Below, piece after piece: positions 56,673-64,000 of a stretch of DNA of 64,000 bases. Source of the stretch: Berberis thunbergii (taxonomy: Eukaryota; Streptophyta; Magnoliopsida; Ranunculales; Berberidaceae); the NCBI GenBank assembly GCA_003290165.1, contig QNQO01000533.1:620001-684000 (forward strand), in the 5' to 3' direction. The translations under genes were made by a program, and so were the position numbers. Positions within the stretch are counted from its first letter, which is position 1. Every line of letters starts with the position of its first letter. The notes below the pieces were generated by a model that was given only the letters and a program-made list of their open reading frames with translations, did not search any database and had not been told where the DNA came from.

Positions 56673-58301
56673 CTCTATTATTAGCCCATAATCAATATTA
56701 GAATTATATTGGGACTTAAATTTGTATCAACACATAAATAAACCTCCATACTCAATTCAGTAATACATGTCAAGACATAAAATATGTAATTAGAAACATG
56801 TTTATGAACCTAGTCTTGTTTTTTAATGATCACAACTAATCGGGTCTAATCAAACATCGCTCAGCTATATTTTAACAGTCTACAACGTATAATAATATGA
56901 ACTATGTAGATCCACCTTAAGAGAATTTTCTAACATATTATTGTCAAATTTAATAGACATATACTTTTAAACATTGTTGTAATAATAAGTTTGTTGAAGT
57001 CAATATTAGTTGTCCTTGTGCTATAATTTCAGGTGTTCAACCCCCATTCCTATACATTGTGGGATTCTCATAAAATTCATTCAACTTGCGATAAAAATAA
57101 GGTAACCATAACTAGAAATCTCTATTGTCAGGGATGTCCATGTGAATCAAAATCAATACCCTGTAAAAGACGAGGTTACAACCATGGGCCTATACCTATT
57201 GTTATGGGTATCCCTGTTTTATGAAAACTCAAAACCACTATCAATGGGGTCATAAACATTGTACACTCATATTGTCACTGGTGTGCATGTCAAATCAAAG
57301 TTTAACACCACTATTAATAGGTAATGTCCATATCGGACACCTATGTTGTCATCAGGGTCCATTTGAACATAATAAAACAAAGAATTCCATCGACAACATA
57401 AAAATGAAATATAAAATGAAGGAGAAGAGGATCAACAACTTTGCCTCATTAATTTTTAGAAAAAGAAAAACAAAACAACAATTTCCCACATGCAAAAAAA
57501 GTGTGCAGGGTTGATTGAGATATGCCAACACAAATGAAAAAAAAAAATCAAAAGAAGGCAATCAAACCATGGATGAGGATAATATACTCTCACAAATTGC
57601 TAATGATCATATACCCATTTGGGATGACACTTTAATTTCCACTTGCTACTTATTGACCTAGCTATACTAAGATAGTGTTTGTTTTTGTTCTGAATAGAGT
57701 CAGAAGTCTTAATAAGAAGTGGGACATCCTATTTAGAGTGTTTTCTTTAGTTCTAATCAGATGTTGAACTTCTTATTGGAGTAAGCAAGAGGGGGTGTTG
57801 ATCATTTAGCAGTGAGTGTTTTTCATTCTAATGATAACCTCACAATAAATTTGTAATGACTATTGTGCTACCCCTCTTCTCTACCAACCATCCCCTTTTC
57901 TCTACCTATTTTCTATCAAGTGAGCAGTGTCGCCACCGCTACTACCACTACCACACTCCCCTCCTCTACTTCTTCCTTTTCATCCTTCTCTTTCTTTTAA
58001 GATTGTAGGAGGAACGGAGAGGGATATAGGGTTGTTTTTTGTGGTAGAGAAGGAGGATCTTCATGGTGTTTGGAGGAGATAAAACATGTGGAGAAGGGGA
58101 ATTAATGTTAGTGGTTTGTGGTGGCGGTGGAAGTTGTGATGGTGGGAAAAAATGTCAAATAACTTCAAATTGTCACCTAAAAACAAACACCTTCAATTTT
58201 ACAGCTTCTAATCAGCAGCTCATTTAGAAGTGAAACAAATAGTTCATTCATAAGCTCATTCAGAACTTCCAACTCCAGTTAGAATTTAGCTTTTGAACAC
58301 A

Positions 58302-58333
<32 letters not shown>

Positions 58334-59356
58334 ACCACCACCTAAGTTTGTATGTCTTATCATTGCCATTTGTGAGAATTGTTGAGGAAAGTTAGATTCG
58401 AGTAGCCCGATCACGCAATGTAGCATTGTGGTCTATTATGCCTAACTTGGAACAAATTTAGTTGCATGGTCATACCAGCAAAGAGATTTGGTAACTTGTT
58501 GGATTTGCCCCCCTCTTTTGCATTCAACCTTTTCTTAACTAAAACTGGAGTAATTGCAACCATTGGACACCCCTATTTTCATAGGTGTCCATGTAAATCA
58601 ACAATGCTTTTATATAAAATAAGTCTCATACATGAATTTGTTACATTAAAAATGCAACACAGTCAAAATATAACAAGAACGTTATTCAAACCCCAAATCC
58701 AAAATACAAGACTAATCATTTACAAAATGAAATGAATTAGAGTAATCTTACAAAAAGATGGCTAAGGGACGTTACAAAAACAAATCCCCCCTTTTGACCA
58801 AGCACATTAAAAGTCTTGCAGTTATTTCTTTTAGTTCTACTGATGTTTTCAACACCTACGCTTGTTTTCAGAGTAACAAATAAGAAGTGCACATTACAAC
58901 ATAAAAAACACCACATAACCAAAATTTTAAAGCATCACTCGCACAAAATGAAAGAATTTAAGGGGTTTTTTTTGTTGCTACGTCGTAATGAAACTGTAAG
59001 AATTAAAACCAAAAACAAAATCTTCTCAACCTTGACACCCCTATGAACTATGGGTGTCATGCTCATTAACCAAACATCGATATAAATACAGACTGAAATC
59101 AATCAGTAATAACCTAAGTAAATGACATTGTAATCTAACAAAGAACATGCTTACAATCCACAAACCACTACTATTGAAGAATAAATCAAGAAAAATAGGG
59201 AAGAGAAAAGGAACTGAAGAAGATTGAGCATCAAATAACCCACTAAAGGAGCTAAAATCAAATTTGAAGTTTAATGTCATATCTGAAGAAGAAGAAATAA
59301 ATAAGAAGGAAGCTCAAAAAAAGGCACGAAATTCAAATTTAAAACTTTTAATGGCA
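56673..59356. other. spacer with short hairpins, no gene recognised
   Basis: AT-rich DNA with a run of about 30 A near 58302-58332. Several short hairpins of the type GGACACCCCTAT...ATAGGTGTCC occur (58565-58590; related at 59034-59060 and, more loosely, 57130-57350). No coding region is supported. Confidence 0.45.
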
Positions 59357-60255
59357 ACCAAAATATGTCCTTGCTATGAGAGCTTATACTATTACAGGTG
59401 GGATGTTCAGTACTGATTCTTGTAGTATTGTTCGAGGAGTCGATAAGCTAATTCCTGTCGATGTTTATTTCCGTCGTATCCGGCTGAATATAGAGTGAAG
59501 TCTGAAACAAAAGGCTGCAGCGTTCGATCCACCATTTCTAAATGGGGAGACTTGGGAAGAGGACAACCTCTTTGAGCTGTCAGAAGTTGTAGCTTCGGAT
59601 GCTAGACGAAATGACCGGAGCTGCCCTGGAACAAGAAAGAAGGAGGATCATTCGCTATTACGACTACCGGCACGTTCGATCCTTTCCTCAGAGGCGGCTT
59701 CGGCTGCGTCTTTGCCTATTCTCATTTGAGATAGTGTCTCATGATACCCATACCAAAAGAAGTCGTTGACGAAGGCCCTCCTTCGGCGGGACCTCTTCAT
59801 CGTTTTCGGCATTTATATACTTTCTGAGAAATGAACATGTATATGTCCCAATCTGCTTGTAAAATTTCATGTCCATCCGATCTTACTACCCAGTTCATAG
59901 CATTTCTTTTAGTTGTAGCCCGACGCGCTGCTTCAATGGCTCGATATAAACGACGACCAGCTCTACAACTTTGAGTGCCATATCTTCCAAAAAAAAGTGG
60001 TGTACTGTCCGGTTCGGCGCAACCAACCAACAAACTATTGGAAGGCCTCAGCCAATTCAATCTTGACCCCCCTCCAACCTCTCCTGGCTCACATCCACAG
60101 GCACTTCTCAGATCAGGCTAGGCCTCTCCTGCGGAGCCGGGCGCCGGGGCCATGGATGCGCTAGCGATCGACACATAGGGGAGGCCCGGGTTTCTCGGTC
60201 TGGTATCCTACACCTCTTTGAAGCTTTCCTCTATGATAACGACTTCTGTAATCAT
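59357..60255. other. organelle-derived DNA with ndhK-like and rpl16-like pieces
   Basis: GC content rises abruptly here. On the plus strand 59358-59471 encodes a plastid ndhK piece ([20 protein letters not shown] and [14 protein letters not shown]), where family proteins read [18 protein letters not shown]. On the minus strand about 59914-59992 reads FGRYGTQSCRAGRRLYRAIE and AARRAT, matching the start of mitochondrial rpl16. The rest (for example 60060-60200, with GAGCCGGGCGCCGGGGCC) has the look of plant mitochondrial spacer. Plastid DNA inside mitochondrial DNA is common, so a single mitochondrial-to-nucleus transfer would explain both. The gypsy LTR at 60256 ends it. Confidence 0.7.
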
Positions 60256-60522
60256 TGTTGGACACTCTATCTGGAAGCGCTTTTCTAAAATGAGGACAAG
60301 TGACTGCGTGTCAACCTCTTATTAATTGTTTTCAAAATTTTGTTACGTCTCTACTATTAAATATAGATGAAAAGAGGAAAACCCCCATCAAAATATTCAG
60401 AGTAATTTGAGGTCTCTTGTTCTAGAGGACTTGAGAAGTGTCATTTCCTCATTAGAGAGCCTGATCTAATACCAATTCCCAGTTTCTTACTTGTTGATCA
60501 ACTGTTAGTCACGAATGTGACA
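60256..60522 (+). repeat. 5' LTR of the right-hand gypsy
   Basis: It begins TGTTGGACACTC and ends CGAATGTGACA next to the PBS; a TAAATATAGATG promoter-like word lies near 60358. Length is 267 bp. The partner LTR is outside the window, so the left border is inferred from the TG start. Confidence 0.7.
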
Positions 60523-60536
60523 ATGGGTATCAGAGC
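60523..60536 (+). other. primer binding site of the right-hand gypsy
   Basis: ATGGGTATCAGAGC, one base longer than the standard initiator Met-tRNA site TGGTATCAGAGC, directly after the LTR. Confidence 0.8.
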
Positions 60537-60565
60537 AAGACTATGATCCTTAGATTTGAGGATTC

Positions 60566-62800
60566 ATGGAGACTATGGCAAAGGAGATGGAGGAAATCTT
60601 GAAGGAAACTAAAAGGAACCAGATGGAAAAAGTAGGCCAAATGGAACCCATGAAAATTGAGTTAAAAAGGCTAGCCATGATGAGTAAAGCATGGATGCAA
60701 GTATGGAGCAACTATTCCAAGTATTACAGAGTACTCACAAGGGTACTGGAGCGGCTGAAGAGAGTTCTACACCTTCTTCACATATAAGTGGATCTACAAA
60801 ACCGAATAGGAAAACTTCTTTCCATGTTCCATTGGAGACTCATGGTATGTTTTCTCGCCTACCTAAATTAGAATTTCCCCAATTTGATGGTTTAATCCCA
60901 CACTCATGGATTAAGAAGTGTGAAGGATATTTTTTTGTTCTACCAAATTTTGGAAGAAAACAAGGTGGCCATAACATCCATCCACTTAAATGGTAGAGCA
61001 TACCTCTGGTTCCTTAACTACTAGGTCTGCAATGAAAATCTTAGTTGGTCAGTGATTGTACATGACTGATGAGAGCAATTTGAAGAATCAATACTAGGGC
61101 TGAGCCGGCCTAAAATGCTAAAATCGAAAGTCGGACGGGCCCAAAAAAATTTGAATTTCAGAAACCAAAATCGAGCCGGGTCAAGCTGAGTAACCGGGGT
61201 CCTAGTTAACCGACAAATCAGTCCGGGTCGGTCTCAGTCCCTGAATCAATTTTTTTGGGCCCAGTTTTTTCAGTCCATATGATTACTCTTCTACCTTTAT
61301 TCTTCAAAACACATCACAGTTTATCATCTGGTTTAAATTGATTTGTATAAACATAACACACATTCCTCTCCACAACACACCATTCAATGCATTTGCAATC
61401 CTCCGAGGGACCACCATCACTTCTTCCTCAATCCTTGCCTACTCTTTTCATTGCAATCTCTATATGCAGTGAATACTTAAGTCTTACTTAACTAAAACAA
61501 GTCATTCTTCTTGGCTAAAACATTAACACCACACATTTAGCTTAAACATCACTGTGTTAACCTCTTCTAACATATCTTGCAAACCAAATTGCTCAAATTC
61601 AAAAAGAAATAACAATGTACGTATTCATTCAAGTATTCAACACGATTTCACAAGTACAAACAGAACATAACACGTCAAATCAATACATCTATCAAGTTCA
61701 GCCTTAGGTTAAACTAAACAAAATACTAGAATTAAACAAACCCATTATACCATTATATATGCCTACAACCACAATACATTTTCTCTCTACCTACAATAGA
61801 TCCCTCTAATACACCCCCATTTTTCAATAGATCAGATCAGTTCTTCTTTAAAATCAAGAAGCCCTACCTTATACCTCTGTCAAACATAAGAGGAGGCGAC
61901 GAGCAGGGTTATGAGAAAGAGGAGATGGTTGTGAGTTTTGTGACTGTGAAAAGGAGATGTCGCAGGGTTGTGAAGAAGAGGAGGCAGAAGAAGAGAATTT
62001 GATAATGAAATTTTGAGTTAAATACTTAAAGGCCTAGAATTTTTTTTAGGTTTCCAAAATACCCGGGCTAGGCCGATTACCCGATAGGTTCAAAAAGTGA
62101 AATCGAGGACCGAACAGGAAACTTCGGTCTGGGCTGATTTTTAGGATTGTACATCATTTTAAATCGGCCCGACCGGTTCGGTCCGGGTTTTCGGTCTGAA
62201 ATGCCCACCTCTAATCAATATTGGATAACTATGTTGCATCATTCAACAAATTGAAACAAGACACCACTGTAGAGTACTATTATGACAAATTTGAATAACT
62301 CAAATCCCTTATGCTAACCCACAACAAACACCTCGATGAAACCTATTTTTGTTAAGCTTTTTGAGTGGCCTAAAACCTGGAATTAGGGCCTTATTTCAGA
62401 TGTTTAAACCTACAAATGTTAGCCAAGCTTTTACACTAGCAAGAATCTTCTCTTGGGCACAACCATTCCACATCTAGAAATCATAACTACTCTATTGTCC
62501 AACCTAGACAGGGAAACCAATCCATTGCATCACCAACTACTTTCAAATCACAGCTTCAACCAAATATACTCATTACTATTTCTAATAAAGCCACCCAACC
62601 TACCACTCCATTCAAGCATTACCTACCCTTCTTCCACCCCATCTACTGTCAGATTTTCTTCCTCCACACCTCCTATCAAGAAATTAACTCCAACTCATAT
62701 GAAGATAAGGCGTGAAAGAGGATTATGTTATAAACTAGGACATTTGTGTAAACAACAACACTTGTACATGTTAGTACTAGAGGAAGAGATGACTGTTGAA
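60566..62800 (+). pseudogene. gypsy gag, split by a hAT-like element
   Basis: Gag starts METMAKEMEEILKETKRNQM (60566), changes frame near 60760, and continues with LPKLEFPQFDGLIPHSWIKK and CEGYFFV (60860-60945), the usual gypsy gag opening. After the hAT insertion it resumes exactly (LDNYVASFNKLKQDTTVEYY, 62223-62290). A decayed zinc knuckle lies near 62725-62770 (LCYKLGHLCKQQH). Stops and shifts are present on both sides of the insertion. Confidence 0.85.
61087..62221. mobile_element. hAT-like non-autonomous element in gag
   Basis: The 1119-bp element (61095-62213) starts TAGGGCTGAGCCGG; the complement of its right end starts TAGAGGTGGGCATTTCAG, the usual look of plant hAT termini. The flanks are ATCAATAC (61087-61094) and ATCAATAT (62214-62221), an 8-bp duplication with one change. 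GC-rich CCGG/GGCC-containing ends surround an AT-rich centre. No transposase frame is visible. The gag reading resumes directly behind it. Confidence 0.85.
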
Positions 62801-63020
62801 GACACCAATAGCTCTGTAGAGACTGAAGACTTAATTCAGGACATACAAACTGATATGGAAGTATTAGTATATGCCATACATGGTAGCTTTTCAGTCAATT
62901 CCATACTACTCAAGGGATTACTAAATAAGAAGGTCATATCCATCTTGATTGATACAGAAAGTACACATTCCTTTGTGGACCCTAGAGTGATCAAAGAAAC
63001 CAGTTGGCCAACCATTTGAC
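62800..63020 (+). pseudogene. gypsy protease region
   Basis: VYAIHGSFSVNSILLKGLLN followed by ISILIDTESTHSFVDPRVIK is the plant gypsy protease. The active-site triplet, usually D-S/T-G, reads D-T-E here, so the enzyme would be inactive. The frame ends soon after (TGA near 63018). Confidence 0.8.
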
Positions 63021-63539
63021 ACCCCAAATGGAGGTAAAGCGGCCAATGGCCAACAACTACTCAGTAATGCAGTCTGTCAATGTCTTCAATGGTCTATGCA
63101 TGGGATTCCTTTTGAAATGAGGGTAAGAGTGTTATGACATGGTCTTGGGAGGTTATTAGCCTATAAAAACTCCAAAAGTACCCTGAACATTAAAGGGAAG
63201 CCAATAACTCTATAAGGGACCCCCAATGAGAGCTTTATGTTCCTAATGAATCCAAGGGTATAACTAAGTTCTTCAAGAAACACTCTTCTTGTTTCATTGG
63301 TCAGTTATTTTCCATCACCAACACTACTACATAGAATCAGGAAACACAACCACTTCTTACTGAACTTCTATCTGACTTTAAAGACAATTTTCAAATACCA
63401 ACTACCCTAACCCCACTAGACCATTAGATCATAAAATTCCATTCAAACCAAATTATTCACCTCCCTCTCAAACCCCATACAAGAGATGTTTCACGATGAC
63501 TAAATCCAACAGTCTCATAGCCCTTTTGCAGCTCTATAC

Positions 63540-64000
63540 TTCTAGTAAAAAATAAAAATGGCATGGGAGATTCTGTGTGAATTACAGAAGATTAATTGAA
63601 ATCACTATCAAGGACAAATTTCCAATGCCCTTGATAGATGAACTTCATGGGGCCACAATATTTTCCAAGTTAGACCTCAGGTCTGGTTATCACCATATCT
63701 TAGTTCACCCCCTGACATTCATAAGACTGCATTTAAGACCAGCTATGGTCACTTTGAGTTCAAGGTTATGGCATTTGGTCTAACCAATGCCCAACTTCAT
63801 TTCAAACCTTAATGAATCACATCTTTCAACACTACCTTAGGAAATTTATACTTGTGTTATTTGATGACATCCTGGTATACAACTCATCCTTATCTCATTA
63901 CTTATGTCACTTACACAATACTTTCTCAACCCTCAGACAACATTAGTTATATGCCAAGTTGTCCAAGTGTTCCTTCATTCAACCTAGGTTAAAATACCTA
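63540..64000 (+). pseudogene. gypsy reverse transcriptase, truncated by the window edge
   Basis: The plus strand reads [40 protein letters not shown], then after shifts [20 protein letters not shown] with LTNAQ. The catalytic box VLFDDILVYN is at about 63852-63881, with the first aspartate pair intact (FDD). At the end the KLSKCSFIQPRLKYL block is seen. At least two frameshifts occur near 63715 and 63790. Confidence 0.88.

Larger units (their letters stand above)
60256..64000 (+). mobile_element. Ty3/gypsy retrotransposon, 5' part (chromovirus-like), interrupted
   Basis: Plus strand: 5' LTR, initiator Met PBS, gag (broken by a hAT-like insertion), protease and reverse transcriptase up to the window edge. 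RT wording ([20 protein letters not shown] and DLRSGYHHI) is that of chromovirus-type Ty3/gypsy elements. Integrase and 3' LTR are outside. Frames are broken in several places. Confidence 0.88.

Overview
This is nuclear DNA of a flowering plant, most likely a eudicot. The signs are AT-rich sequence, GT-AG introns, plant-type LTR retrotransposons primed by initiator Met-tRNA, an organelle-derived insert, and recognisable plant gene pieces (RHD3, MetE, ascorbate peroxidase, GrpE, COG5). I found no complete, intact host gene. The window is a nest of transposable elements in which host gene fragments are either stranded (RHD3 3' end) or captured by transposons. I cannot name the species.

Layout. 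1-6130: a minus-strand Tat-like Ty3/gypsy element (interrupted by an RTE-type LINE with a 14-bp target duplication) sits in an L1-type LINE relic, which also holds a TRIM element. 7759-8101: a second TRIM with perfect 5-bp TSD. 9368-14356 and 16314-21622: two minus-strand Ty1/copia elements with both LTRs, PBS and perfect TSDs. 21895-24643: the last three exons of an RHD3-like (atlastin/SEY1 family) gene, with a frame break near the C-terminus. 28151-39320: a rearranged block of Tat-like elements with an antisense additional ORF, a 179-bp tandem array, two gag regions facing away from each other and an integrase scrap. 40601-41819: a TIR-like element carrying the 5' end of a COG5 gene. 42320-45830: a decayed third copia. 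47350-56669: a complete 9.3-kb CACTA transposon. 59357-60255: plastid/mitochondrial DNA. 60256-64000: a plus-strand Ty3/gypsy element broken by a hAT-like insertion.

Main findings. (1) The CACTA element is bounded by CACTACACCAAAA termini and a TAA target duplication. It carries exon-intron fragments of at least four unrelated genes (MetE, mitochondrial GrpE, chloroplast-type ascorbate peroxidase, SNF2 ATPase), all on the minus strand, plus two unassigned coiled-coil exons: a multi-gene Pack-CACTA. (2) A family of GC-rich, almost fully palindromic elements of about 160-200 bp occurs five times; three copies have 9-10 bp target duplications, pointing to a Mutator-type MITE. (3) Two TRIM elements, a COG5 capture and a satellite-like 179-bp array inside a Tat-type element add to the picture.

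Functionally the window is a record of transposition. Nesting gives relative ages: L1 before gypsy and TRIM; the third copia (or its flank) before its palindromic MITE; the gypsy at the right before its hAT. The gene fragments keep many splice sites, so chimeric transcripts are possible, but every captured reading frame is partial and most are damaged.
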